Notes: generated from the sequence alone by a model not told the origin. Positions 32,480-41,625 are shown, counted from the stretch's first letter. The stretch: 64,000 nucleotides of DNA from Fibrobacter sp. (GCA_024399065.1 JAKSIB010000018.1:1-64000); one strand, 5' to 3'. Program-made: numbers and translations.

Positions 32480-34519
32480 TTATTTCATTGCCTGCTTCTG
32501 CAGAGCATAGAAAAGTCGCATCCAGTTTTCACTCTGGGAACCGTCGAAGAAGAAAATTTCGTCCAGACCGCCCACCAAATTAGGTTCATCACCGCCAATG
32601 GCAGGATTGGTGCAAGTGGAGAAATCGCCTCCATTTTCAAACTGGTCCTTGCTGAGGGGCACACCATCCACATAGGTAAAGACACTGTCCCCACGGATGG
32701 TGAAGGAATAGTTGTGCCAGGTTCCATCCAGAATCCGTGCAGTACCATAAGTGGAATTATAAACGCCTTCCCCATCGTGGCGGGCGTCAATACGCAGGTT
32801 TACTGCAGCCTGATTACCACGCTGCTGCAGGATGAAGGCTACACTGTCCTTCTTCGCAGAGAGAATGCGAGTATAACTGGTTCCCGGTGTAGCCTGGGAA
32901 GCGCTATCAGCCTTGATCCAGATGGATGCGGACATCTGCGTTCCGTTATTGGTGAAGGGTTCAAAGCCTTCAATCATCTTCCAGGAATCCGTAGAATCCA
33001 GCCAGAGGGCGTTTCCGAGGATTCCCTCATTCTTAGAGCCCGTCAAGCTGTCAAATGATTCCGTATGGCGCGAAAGCACTACGGCGGTGTCGCCTACAGG
33101 CTTACCCCAATCATCGTAATAGCAGTTGTTCAACAAGTCAAATGAGAGAGTTCCACTTTCCGAGAAGACAACTTCCTTTAGGCTGCCCCAGTACAGCAGG
33201 GAATCCCCTTCGCTCTTTTGTAGAGGGATTACGCGACCTAGCGCATCCACAAGGCAGGCCTTCGTGGCAGGCTTTTCCAGACGGATGGGCAGAGGCATAT
33301 CCTTGAAGGGTTCATCTGCAGAAGATAGATCTTCAAAGCCTTCCGGAAGCGAAATGGTCAATGGAATCACTTTTGCATTGGCAATACTATCAGCATGAAT
33401 AAAGGTTGTTTCTCCATCTTTCAATGCGAAGTCCGACCAGAAAAAGCCTTCGTCAGTAATGTCGACTAACCAATGGGAGCCGCCGGGAATTTCAGGCAGA
33501 TGGTCCACCTTAACTAACCCATTTGCCACAGCAGCAGAATCCAGAACGTGGTTGATGACACTCAGGGTGGAATAGATGGTGTCATTCTTTAAGGATCTTG
33601 CGACAGGCACTGAAACTTTTATAGTGTCACCAATTTTACGGTCAAGAGGTCTCAAGTCAAAGTAGGCACTGGCCTTGCCCGCCGTGATTTCCCCATAGGA
33701 GGTTTCGACGCACTTGGCTCCTGTGGAATCCACATAATAGGCCGCACAGTCACCAAGTTCAAAGTGGATGTAGACGGTTCTTTCATCACCATCTCCATTG
33801 GAAACGACTGCGGAATCACAAATTCGGCCGCCAGCCATTTTCCATTCAAAATCCAGTATTCCCACAGCGTATTCAACGGAGTCCCGATGGAGACCAAATT
33901 CTCCATCGTAGATGATCAGGGAATCATTCCTGAATTCTTCATACTTGCATTTCAATGAAATGTTCATGTCGAAGGTTTTTGCGTCAAAAAACACATGTTC
34001 AATTTTCTTTTCGTTGGAGTCTACAGGATAGTCACTACTATGGAGTTTGATGGTCTGACTTACGATGAGATTGGTGATGCCCTTATCGCCGATGCGATAG
34101 GTTTCGCCCTCTTCGGCGTTTAGGTCAATGGCGATAGAACGTACGTCACCCTTTACCGGCAAGATGGTCAGGGAGTCATAATCTTGAGCAGGTACGCTAT
34201 CCATGGAAACATGGCCCGCAGCGATGTTCGATTCGCTTACAACCTTTTCCAAATAGGCGGTTGATGTGAAAACTGTGTCGCCCACGGTATCACGCTCCGT
34301 GCGGGAAAGCTGCAAGGTATCCCCTTCGGAGATTTCAAAGTCCGCAACGGAAATCATGACGCGTGCCACGCCATGACCTGTATTGGTTTCAATTAACACC
34401 TTGTTTCCGGTGTTGGTTTCAATAAGAATGCCTGCGACACCGCTGTCACTACTGCAGGCGGCAAACAGCATTGTCATAAATAGCAGAAACGCCGTCAATA
34501 CGAATTTCAAATTTTTCAT
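32480..34519 (-). CDS. Large lipoprotein with C-terminal LamG (concanavalin-like) domain
   Basis: 679 aa from MKNLKFVLTAFLL; lipobox MLFAACSSD. The N-terminus has a short internal repeat (LIETNTGNK, LIETNTGHG), then several predicted beta-domains. The C-terminal 190 residues look like a LamG/concanavalin fold: GNALWLDSTDSWKMI, MSASIWIKADS, DGTWHNYSFTIRGD, YVDGVPL and VGGLDEIFFFD. It probably binds a glycan at the cell surface. The regulator gene ends 15 bp upstream, so the two are an operon with a shared terminator. A sensory partnership is inferred. Confidence 0.75.
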   Translation of the reverse strand: MKNLKFVLTAFLLFMTMLFAACSSDSGVAGILIETNTGNKVLIETNTGHGVARVMISVADFEISEGDTLQLSRTERDTVGDTVFTSTAYLEKVVSESNIAAGHVSMDSVPAQDYDSLTILPVKGDVRSIAIDLNAEEGETYRIGDKGITNLIVSQTIKLHSSDYPVDSNEKKIEHVFFDAKTFDMNISLKCKYEEFRNDSLIIYDGEFGLHRDSVEYAVGILDFEWKMAGGRICDSAVVSNGDGDERTVYIHFELGDCAAYYVDSTGAKCVETSYGEITAGKASAYFDLRPLDRKIGDTIKVSVPVARSLKNDTIYSTLSVINHVLDSAAVANGLVKVDHLPEIPGGSHWLVDITDEGFFWSDFALKDGETTFIHADSIANAKVIPLTISLPEGFEDLSSADEPFKDMPLPIRLEKPATKACLVDALGRVIPLQKSEGDSLLYWGSLKEVVFSESGTLSFDLLNNCYYDDWGKPVGDTAVVLSRHTESFDSLTGSKNEGILGNALWLDSTDSWKMIEGFEPFTNNGTQMSASIWIKADSASQATPGTSYTRILSAKKDSVAFILQQRGNQAAVNLRIDARHDGEGVYNSTYGTARILDGTWHNYSFTIRGDSVFTYVDGVPLSKDQFENGGDFSTCTNPAIGGDEPNLVGGLDEIFFFDGSQSENWMRLFYALQKQAMK

Positions 34520-34534
34520 ACCCAACCTCAAACT

Positions 34535-35356
34535 TTACTTCTTCAAGTTGCTGAAAACGTGAAGATTGATATGTTCCACTTCGGTGGGAGTGTCCGTATC
34601 GGCGGCCACGATTTTGCGAACCACATCCTTGAACTTTTCGGCGGCGGCCTCCACCTTCTTGCGGCCCTTTGCAGAAACGCTAAAAGTAAAGGTGGTCATA
34701 TCGCGGGATTCCTTGCCTTCGGAATCCAAGGCCTGCTTGGAGAGTTCCAGGCACTGCTTCTGATACTGGAGAACCATCTGGCTTTTGCACTGCTGTACAG
34801 TAGCCATGCTTTCCTTGGTAGGTTTCCAGAATCCCTGATCGTTACGGCGGATCAGTTCCATCTTCTGCATCAAGGCGAGACTTGCCTGGATTTTCTTTTC
34901 GCTCACCGGCGGGAAAATTTTTTCAGAAAGTTCACTTACGTCGTCGGACACATCCAGAATTTCGAGGATTGCGTAGATGGTGCTGTTGTACCAGTTGGCA
35001 AAGAACTCGTAGCTGTCGGGATTGACGATAGCCTGGGGATTCTTGTTCAGACGCATCATTTCAGCGAAGGCGGCATCCCGGACTTCGGCGGTCTTGCCCT
35101 GGTCAAAATTAACCATGGCCTCAAAATATTTTGCCTCGTTTCCCTTGAGCCCAATAACATCTACAAAGCGGCCCAGCATGGTGTCGGTCACCTTTTTGCC
35201 CTGAACTACATCATTAAAATAGCTGCGGGTATTGGGGAGGCCCAGCAGGTTGCAAAATTCCGTACGGCTAAAATTTGGTTCCGCCGCCTGACGGCGTTCC
35301 TGATACTCAGCAAGAAACTTACGGAACTTGGTAAATTCAAAAATATTTGCGTACAT
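34535..35356 (-). CDS. TIGR02147-family putative transcriptional regulator
   Basis: 273 aa from the ATG at 35356. The start IFEFTKFRKFLAEYQERRQ matches the usual start of the family, whose members are numerous in F. succinogenes. The N-terminal third contains a helix-turn-helix-like region (SRTEFCNLLGLPNTRSYFNDVVQGKK). The rest is helical, including YNSTIYAILEILDV and LALMQKMELIRRNDQGFWKPT, which resembles a winged helix. It is divergent from the CE12/PL11 operon and co-directional with its lipoprotein partner. The 12-bp repeats in both directions make it the likely operator-binding protein, possibly autoregulated. DNA binding is inferred. Confidence 0.8.
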   Translation of the reverse strand: MYANIFEFTKFRKFLAEYQERRQAAEPNFSRTEFCNLLGLPNTRSYFNDVVQGKKVTDTMLGRFVDVIGLKGNEAKYFEAMVNFDQGKTAEVRDAAFAEMMRLNKNPQAIVNPDSYEFFANWYNSTIYAILEILDVSDDVSELSEKIFPPVSEKKIQASLALMQKMELIRRNDQGFWKPTKESMATVQQCKSQMVLQYQKQCLELSKQALDSEGKESRDMTTFTFSVSAKGRKKVEAAAEKFKDVVRKIVAADTDTPTEVEHINLHVFSNLKK

Positions 35357-35390
35357 AGGCAATAAATCCGTTAAATTTTCACAACCATAA

Positions 35391-35458
35391 TATAGTACAT
35401 AAAGTAGTAAATTCACACCATTTTTCTAAAAAATCATAGTACAAGTTATAGTTAATCA
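35391..35458 (+). promoter_or_regulatory. Two 12-bp repeat pairs in the regulator/CE12 gap
   Basis: TATAGTACATAA plus AGTAGTAAATTC at 35391-35414, and CATAGTACAAGT plus TATAGTTAATCA at 35435-35458. They are degenerate copies of the same tandem 12-bp unit, over the expected regulator promoter, with plus-strand orientation. Confidence 0.6.
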
Positions 35459-35537
35459 CATTTTTACCTATTCCAAAGTAATTAATACACAATTATCAAC
35501 AACTTTTTCACTTTTTTCTTGAAAGCACCCATTGATT

Positions 35538-35573
35538 TATAGTACAATTTGTAGTACATTATGTAGTACAATA
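35538..35573 (+). promoter_or_regulatory. Three perfect tandem 12-bp repeats before the CE12/PL11 operon
   Basis: TATAGTACAATT, TGTAGTACATTA and TGTAGTACAATA lie head to tail with no gap. A TTG at 35519-35521 and the TACAATTTG inside the repeat could be the promoter elements, so a bound protein would act at the promoter itself. Confidence 0.65.
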
Positions 35574-35615
35574 AACATGACCCTGGTTAGGTCGAAGAAA
35601 AAGGGATGTTTGGAA

Positions 35616-37670
35616 ATGATCAACGAATCAAAAAATTCTAAAAGTGATTTAGCAGTCAAGGCTGGAATTTTCCTCGCCGCATTTGGTTTAATCGCAGCCT
35701 TTTCCAGCACACATGCTGCAGATAGCTACAAATTTGACTTTGGTGATGGTCCCGTTGCCGCGGGTTATACCCAGATTAAGTCCAACACCAAATTCGACGC
35801 TACCAAGGGCTACGGTTTTGAATCGGGAACCATCAGCTCCGTAGACCGCCTTTGGGATGACGACCTGAAAACAGACTTTCTCACCTCCAAGGGAGACATG
35901 ATTTTCTCTGTGGTTCTTCCCCAGGGTAACTACGAAGTGTCCTTCACTTTTGGCGATGGCGAAAATGAAAGCGAGACCACCGTCTGGGCTGAAAATCGCA
36001 AGCTCATGTTTGACCGCGTCACCACTGCCGGCGGCGTCTTTAGCACACAGAGCGTTTCCCTTCGCCGTATGGAAACCAAGAGCATCGATGGCTCCGTTAC
36101 CATGAGCATCAAGGACCGCGAAAAGGATTACAGAACTTGGGACAACAAGCTGACCTTTATCATCAGCGGCAAGGCTCCCGCTGTGGCAGGCATTGAAATC
36201 AAGCCCAAGAACGACGTGACTACCTTGTGGCTCTGCGGAAATTCCACCGTAGTGGACCAGCTGACAGCTCCTTGGGCGGGTTGGGGACAGATGTCCCCGG
36301 GATTTTTCAAATCCAGCCTTGCCGTCGCCAACTACGCGGAATCCGGCCTTACCGCCAGCGGCTTTTATAGTATGAAGCGTTTGGCAAAGATTCTCGCCGA
36401 AGTCAAGAAAGGCGATTATGTGACGGTGCAGTTCGCCCATAACGACCAGAAGAACGCCACCGACGTGGCTAACTACGAAACGACCCTGACCAAGTATGCT
36501 AACGAAATCAAGGCCAAGGGTGCCATCCCCCTGTTCGTTACATCCACCGCACGCCAGGGCGAACTGGACCCGAAAACAAGCGTGGGCGGCCTTCCCGAAA
36601 AAATGCGCGCCCTTGGTCAAAAGCTTGGCGTTACCGTTCTGGATTTGAATCAGCATTCCATTAACCTGCAGAATGCCCTAGGCAACAACAAGGAAAAGCT
36701 GTACATGTACACCGCCAGCGACAAGACTCATTTCTGCGAATACGGCGCGTACGAATTGGCCCGCGCCATCCTGGAAGAAATGAAGACCAAGGTTCCTGAT
36801 CTGGCAAAGCACCTACGCGATAACCACGTTGCATTTGATTCCAAGAAGCCCGACGCTCTGGACATTCTGACTCAGGCAAAGGCTCCCATCACCGAAGGCG
36901 GCCTCATTCAGGTTCCCGAAGAACCGGAATCTTCCAGCTCGGGAGAAGCACCCGCAGAATCCTCTAGCAGCAAGGGCGGCGAATCCACCGAGGGAACAAC
37001 TTCCGCAGAACTTCCCGCAAATGCCGTCATCGGCATTCAGGGCGACCAGTTTGCTTCAGCTGACGGCGTCAAGGAAACCACAAACACAGGCTACACCGGC
37101 GAAGGTTACCTAAACATCGATAACGGTGCAGGAACCCGCGCCACTTACAAACTGGAAAAGGATTCAACCCGCGGCGACACTGTATATATTCGCTTTGCCA
37201 ACGGCTCAGATGCAAACCGCGACATGATCGTCAACGGCATCGAAGTTGAATTTCCGCCTACCGGCAGCTGGACCAATTGGAAAATCGTAAGCGTTCCTCT
37301 GAACCTCAGCAATTCCGTAAGGCTTGAAATGGAATCTCTGGCAGAAAAGGGCGGTCCCAATATTGACTGGATCGGATGGAGCGTAAATCATTCGGCAGAC
37401 TCCTCGGCCGAACCCCAAGCCATCTCCCAGAACATCACCGGCGCCGCAGCAAAGTTTAGCGCACACTTCTCCGGAAACAGCATCTTTCTAAACAATGCTC
37501 CCAATGGTTCCTATACAATCAGCATTTTTGATATGCAGGGCAACAAAGTCAAAAGCATTCAAAATGCCCAGGGCAATGAATTCAACGTCCAGCTGAATCA
37601 CGGAACTTATATCATTCGCATTTCACAGGACAATCGCATCTTTGAAATGACAAGAATCATTAAACGATAA
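35616..37670 (+). CDS. Secreted SGNH esterase, CE12-like (rhamnogalacturonan acetylesterase) with CBM and sorting tail
   Basis: 684 aa from the ATG at 35616 (AGGGATG upstream). Signal peptide to about residue 35. A malectin-like beta-domain (YKFDFGDGPVAAGY) is typical at the start of CE12 enzymes. The SGNH domain follows with WLCGNSTV (block I, Asn in place of the usual Asp), AESGLTASG, FAHNDQKN and SDKTHFCEYGA with the DxxH dyad. It probably removes acetyl groups from rhamnogalacturonan. Ser-rich linkers lead to a CBM35/6-like module (about 465-600) and a T9SS-like tail (YTISIFDMQGNKVK ... TYIIRIS ... IIKR). First gene of an operon with PL11, 25 bp downstream. Confidence 0.85.
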   Translation: MINESKNSKSDLAVKAGIFLAAFGLIAAFSSTHAADSYKFDFGDGPVAAGYTQIKSNTKFDATKGYGFESGTISSVDRLWDDDLKTDFLTSKGDMIFSVVLPQGNYEVSFTFGDGENESETTVWAENRKLMFDRVTTAGGVFSTQSVSLRRMETKSIDGSVTMSIKDREKDYRTWDNKLTFIISGKAPAVAGIEIKPKNDVTTLWLCGNSTVVDQLTAPWAGWGQMSPGFFKSSLAVANYAESGLTASGFYSMKRLAKILAEVKKGDYVTVQFAHNDQKNATDVANYETTLTKYANEIKAKGAIPLFVTSTARQGELDPKTSVGGLPEKMRALGQKLGVTVLDLNQHSINLQNALGNNKEKLYMYTASDKTHFCEYGAYELARAILEEMKTKVPDLAKHLRDNHVAFDSKKPDALDILTQAKAPITEGGLIQVPEEPESSSSGEAPAESSSSKGGESTEGTTSAELPANAVIGIQGDQFASADGVKETTNTGYTGEGYLNIDNGAGTRATYKLEKDSTRGDTVYIRFANGSDANRDMIVNGIEVEFPPTGSWTNWKIVSVPLNLSNSVRLEMESLAEKGGPNIDWIGWSVNHSADSSAEPQAISQNITGAAAKFSAHFSGNSIFLNNAPNGSYTISIFDMQGNKVKSIQNAQGNEFNVQLNHGTYIIRISQDNRIFEMTRIIKR

Positions 37671-37695
37671 ATCAAAAAATGAGGAAAAATTGGGT

Positions 37696-39855
37696 ATGAA
37701 TATCACAAGAAAATCAATCGCAGCATTGGCCACCATGATGGCCTTCGGCTTGGCCACCGACGCCGTAGCCGCAAGAAAGTTTGAATATCTGGATCGCGGC
37801 GTTGTCGCTGTCCGACAGAACAACACCAACGCCTTGGTAACCTGGCGCAGTCTGGCCAGCGACGAAGACAATCTCGGCTTTAATGTCTACCGCGTCACCG
37901 GCAAGGACACCGTAAAACTCACAAGCGCACCCGTCACCAAGGGCACCAACTTCGTAGATGGCAAGGCCGACTTTTCCAAAGCAAACACCTACTTCGTAAA
38001 GAAAGTGCTGAACGGCAAGGAACTGGAAACCAAGGGCAGCTACACCATGCCCGCCAACAAGGGCGTCGGCCCTTACGTCACCGTTCCTATCAAAGCTGGG
38101 ACTGCCGTTCATTTTGTTTGGGTCGGCGACCTGGATGGAGACGGCGCTTACGACTATCTTCTGGACCGCCCTACCGATGACGAGCAGAAACTGGAAGCCT
38201 ACAGCAGCACCGGAAAATATTTGTGGACTCTGAATCTGGGCCCCAATAGCGCCAACAAGAACAACATTACTCCGGGCGCGTCTACTCTAGACGTTGGCAT
38301 GTGGGATGGCGCCACCGTCTACGATATTGATTCCGACGGATACGCCGAAGTCATCGTCCGCATCGCCGATGGCGTTACCTTTGGCGACGGCAAGAAATTT
38401 TCTCTCAGCGGTACAAACGCCCAGGTCGTCGCAGTCCTGGACGGACGTACCGGCGCCCTTAAGGCGACCGCACCTGTTCCCAATGATTACATCAAGATTG
38501 GCCCCATGGCCGCCATGATGGAAATCGGCTACCTAGACGGAGTGAACCCCAGTGTAGTTTGCTGGTTCAAGAACCGCAACGCAGACAAGAGTTTTAATAG
38601 CCTGATGGTCGCCTACGGTTATCAGGGCGGAAAGTTCGTTCAGCGCTGGAAATATGACGCAGGCAAGCAGGGCGGCGGCGCAGAAGCCCACCAGATCCGC
38701 ATTGCCGACGTGGATTACGACGGCAAGGACGAAGTACTCCACATGGGTTACGCCCTCAATGGCGACGGCACCTTACGTTACAAAGTTCCTGTTGTAGTTC
38801 ATGGCGACCGCTGGTATGTAGGAGCCTTCAACAAGGGCGACAAGGAAATGATGGGTTACGGCATCCAGCAGGACCATCCCAACAATCTTCTGGAATACTA
38901 CTATAACGCAAGTACCGGTAAACTGATTTGGACTCATTACGGTGATGAAAGTTGCGCAGGCCAGTGCGACGTTGCCCGCGGAAACGTTGGCGACATCGAC
39001 CCCAATTACGCCGGCCTTGAAGTCTGGAGTTTTCAGGGAACTTACAATGCCCAAAGCGAAAAGCTAATCGCCTCCAACTACCTCTATCCCGTCATTCGCT
39101 ACTGGTGGGACGGAGACCTTGGCGCAGAAAGCTATAACGACGGCAAGATCGAAAACTGGAATTACGAAACCAAGGGCGTAGAACGTCAGGCCACCACCTG
39201 GAAAATCTACGGCAGTAGCGGAAGCGAACGCGGGGCCGCCATGTTCCACGGTGACGTTTTCGGCGACTGGCGCGAAGAAAGCATTCTGGTAAATTACGAA
39301 ACCAATGAGCTGGTGATTTTCACCACGGACATTGCCAGCGATTACAAGTTCTACACCCACATGCAGAATCCTTGCTACCGCAACGGCACCACCACCAAGG
39401 GCTATGTGCAGGCAAGCATGCTGGACTACTACCTAGGTTGGGACATGGACACTCCCAAGAAACCCGACATTGAAATCATCGGTGGCGAAAGGGAACCCAG
39501 TTTTGCTGACGCGACAGAACCGGAATCCAGTTCTTCCGTCGCCGAATCAAGCTCTAGCGTAACTAAAGATGAATCCAGTTCAAGCAGTGAAGTCTCGCAG
39601 GCTCTTTCCCAGAACATCGCCGGCACTGCAACCAAATTCAGCGCACAATTCTCAGGAAGCAACATCATTCTGAATCATGTTCCCAATGGTTCCTATACAA
39701 TCAGCATTTTTGATATGCAAGGTCATAGAATCCAGAACATTCAAAATGCCTATGGAAATGAAATCAACGTCCAGCTAAATCGCGGAACTTACCTCATCCG
39801 TATTTCACAGGACGGCAGATCCCTAGGAATATTCAGGGCCATCAAGCAAAAATAA
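37696..39855 (+). CDS. Secreted rhamnogalacturonan lyase (PL11)
   Basis: 719 aa from the ATG at 37696 (GAGGAAA upstream). Signal peptide to about residue 26, then EYLDRGVVAVRQNNTNALVTWRSL, the usual PL11 N-terminus, and a long beta-propeller with Asp-rich calcium loops (GDLDGDGAYDY, DIDSDGYAEV, DVDYDGKDEV) and HGDVFGDWREE. It cleaves the rhamnogalacturonan I backbone by elimination. Two SSSS linkers follow, then a sorting tail nearly the same as in the CE12 gene upstream. It shares the operon and the 12-bp repeat operators, so both should respond to the same signal. Confidence 0.92.
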   Translation: MNITRKSIAALATMMAFGLATDAVAARKFEYLDRGVVAVRQNNTNALVTWRSLASDEDNLGFNVYRVTGKDTVKLTSAPVTKGTNFVDGKADFSKANTYFVKKVLNGKELETKGSYTMPANKGVGPYVTVPIKAGTAVHFVWVGDLDGDGAYDYLLDRPTDDEQKLEAYSSTGKYLWTLNLGPNSANKNNITPGASTLDVGMWDGATVYDIDSDGYAEVIVRIADGVTFGDGKKFSLSGTNAQVVAVLDGRTGALKATAPVPNDYIKIGPMAAMMEIGYLDGVNPSVVCWFKNRNADKSFNSLMVAYGYQGGKFVQRWKYDAGKQGGGAEAHQIRIADVDYDGKDEVLHMGYALNGDGTLRYKVPVVVHGDRWYVGAFNKGDKEMMGYGIQQDHPNNLLEYYYNASTGKLIWTHYGDESCAGQCDVARGNVGDIDPNYAGLEVWSFQGTYNAQSEKLIASNYLYPVIRYWWDGDLGAESYNDGKIENWNYETKGVERQATTWKIYGSSGSERGAAMFHGDVFGDWREESILVNYETNELVIFTTDIASDYKFYTHMQNPCYRNGTTTKGYVQASMLDYYLGWDMDTPKKPDIEIIGGEREPSFADATEPESSSSVAESSSSVTKDESSSSSEVSQALSQNIAGTATKFSAQFSGSNIILNHVPNGSYTISIFDMQGHRIQNIQNAYGNEINVQLNRGTYLIRISQDGRSLGIFRAIKQK

Positions 39856-39877
39856 ATTCTCCCCCATCACACCAAAA

Positions 39878-39916
39878 GACCCCCGCACCACTTGGTGCGA
39901 GGGCTTTTTTAAAGTT
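39878..39916 (+). terminator. Rho-independent terminator of CE12/PL11 operon
   Basis: CCCGCACCA and TGGTGCGAGGG form a long stem with a tiny loop, followed by six T. It also lies at the end of the convergent GH43 gene. Confidence 0.8.
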
Positions 39917-39927
39917 CAACAGTTTCT

Positions 39928-41625
39928 TTACTTCAAGTTGATTTTCTGAATCTTGCGGCCAAACTTCACGAAGTACATTCCAGCAGAGATTCCATCAAGA
40001 GCTACTGCATTACCGCGTCCACGGAAAAGCGCAACACCCTGGGCATCCATCAATACGTAATCCGTAACCGAGGAGAACTGGAGACCGTTCGCTCTGGAAG
40101 CGCCGATGATGTTCACCCCGGGATACATCGTTGCAACGAGCAGGTTCTGGGAATCATCCGAGGAATTATTTACTTCGCTGGATGAAGATGGCGACATCAC
40201 AGATGAAGAAGAAATTTCTTCCGGTTCCTCTTCCTTCACATAATCGCTTTCGTCACCCATGTACTGGAACAAGTAAGACTGATTCAATGTTCCGGTCTGC
40301 TTCCACACCACAAGGGGCATGCCCGATTCTTTAGAGATATTCAGCACGTCGGCCACGTACTCGCTGGCGGTATCGGCATAAAGGCGGTAGCCGTCTTCTA
40401 CGTTGAAGTTCTCGATAATGAACTGGCGGGCCTCCGCTGCGGTCTTCACTGTATCCAACAGATCCCCCTTGCCGAAGGTCAGGTACTTACCCGTTTCTAC
40501 GTTCTTGAGCGTATAGCTGTAGCCGTCTACGCGATTCAACGCCCAGAGCTGAGACCAGCTTTCTTCCTGGTCCATCTGGATTACGTTACCGCCGGCACCG
40601 TCAAGACTAAGGCCGCTATGCTTTGCCTTGATGCGGTACACGCCATCTTTCAGAGGCGTATGGTTCACCTTCTTTACGCCCTGCTTGGTCATCTTGATAT
40701 CGGCGATGGTGCTGTCGTTTTCGTAGTAGCAGTAATCCACGGCCACGGCGCGACGGAAGCTTCCGCCAATAGCACCAGTATGGTAGATATAGTACCACTG
40801 GTTATGGAATTCGATAAAGGCCTGGTGACTGGTGTTGGAATTGTCGTTGTAGCCCACGATCACCTTGGAATTGGAAACAGGACCAGTAGGAGACTTAGAA
40901 GTGGCCTGACCGATTCGTTCTTCCCAGCCGTAAGCATAGGTAAGGAAATAGTAGTCCTTGCGCTTATGCATAAAAGCAGCCTCGGTGAACATGGGAGGCG
41001 TAATATCAAACATCTGGCCTTCCAGCTCGATCATGTTTTCCTTGAGACGGTACCCCTTGACAGCACCGTTGCCCCAATAAATGTAGGCCTGTCCATCGTC
41101 ATCGATCATGACGGTAGGGTCAATATCGTAGTTCACTTCCTTGCCGGGAGTCATGGCGCTGGTGATCAAAGGCTTGCCCAGGGCATCCTTGAAGGGGCCT
41201 GCAGGGTGGTTGGCCACAGCCACACCGATGGCAAAATCCTTGCCGTCCCAACCGGTAACGTACCAGTAGAACTTTCCGTTACGTTCGATGGTCTGGCTTG
41301 CCCAGGCATGCCACGTCATCCACTTGAAGGAATCGATGGAGAGGGCCTCGCCGCGGTCCACCCACTTATCCATGTCGCCAGAGGAAATAATATGCCAATT
41401 CTTCATGACATATTCATCCTTGCCTACGGCGGCTTCGTCGTGACCGGCGTAGATGTACACCGTGTCGTTATATACCAGGGCGGCCGGGTCCGCAGTAAAA
41501 ATGTTCGTTATGATTGGGTTTGTGGCCGCAGAGGCTAAAGCTGTTAAAACCAGGGATATTGCCGCACCCTTGAAAAGGGAATTGCGAGTCAATCCAAAAG
41601 ACAAAGTCCCATCCAGAAACTTCAT
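39928..41625 (-). CDS. Secreted GH43 glycosidase with beta-trefoil module (copy 1)
   Basis: 565 aa from the ATG at 41625 (AAGGA upstream). Signal peptide, then a five-bladed propeller GH43 domain: FTADPAALVYNDTVYIYAGHDE (base Asp), YDIDPTVMIDDDGQAYIYWG and MFTEAAFMHKRKDYYFLTYA (acid Glu). Likely an alpha-arabinofuranosidase or beta-xylosidase. The region about 345-480 (YRIKAKHSGLSLDGAGG, QLWALNRVDGYSYTLKNVETGKYL) resembles a ricin-type trefoil. A Ser linker and a T9SS-like tail (YVLMDAQGVALFRG ... GMYFVKFG ... INLK) close it. Divergent from the GH43 arabinanase operon. Confidence 0.88.
   Translation of the reverse strand: MKFLDGTLSFGLTRNSLFKGAAISLVLTALASAATNPIITNIFTADPAALVYNDTVYIYAGHDEAAVGKDEYVMKNWHIISSGDMDKWVDRGEALSIDSFKWMTWHAWASQTIERNGKFYWYVTGWDGKDFAIGVAVANHPAGPFKDALGKPLITSAMTPGKEVNYDIDPTVMIDDDGQAYIYWGNGAVKGYRLKENMIELEGQMFDITPPMFTEAAFMHKRKDYYFLTYAYGWEERIGQATSKSPTGPVSNSKVIVGYNDNSNTSHQAFIEFHNQWYYIYHTGAIGGSFRRAVAVDYCYYENDSTIADIKMTKQGVKKVNHTPLKDGVYRIKAKHSGLSLDGAGGNVIQMDQEESWSQLWALNRVDGYSYTLKNVETGKYLTFGKGDLLDTVKTAAEARQFIIENFNVEDGYRLYADTASEYVADVLNISKESGMPLVVWKQTGTLNQSYLFQYMGDESDYVKEEEPEEISSSSVMSPSSSSEVNNSSDDSQNLLVATMYPGVNIIGASRANGLQFSSVTDYVLMDAQGVALFRGRGNAVALDGISAGMYFVKFGRKIQKINLK

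Noticed and set aside
31595-33058. 487-codon open frame on the plus strand across the GH53 promoter region
   Set aside because: Runs through the antisense of GH53, the operator region and a terminator. No start context and no family.
39500-39600. Poly-serine coding stretches (also near 5220-5320, 28840-28900, 45640-45730) as possible minisatellites
   Set aside because: They are protein linkers with mixed Ser codons, common in Fibrobacter secreted enzymes; no exact DNA repeat unit is maintained.
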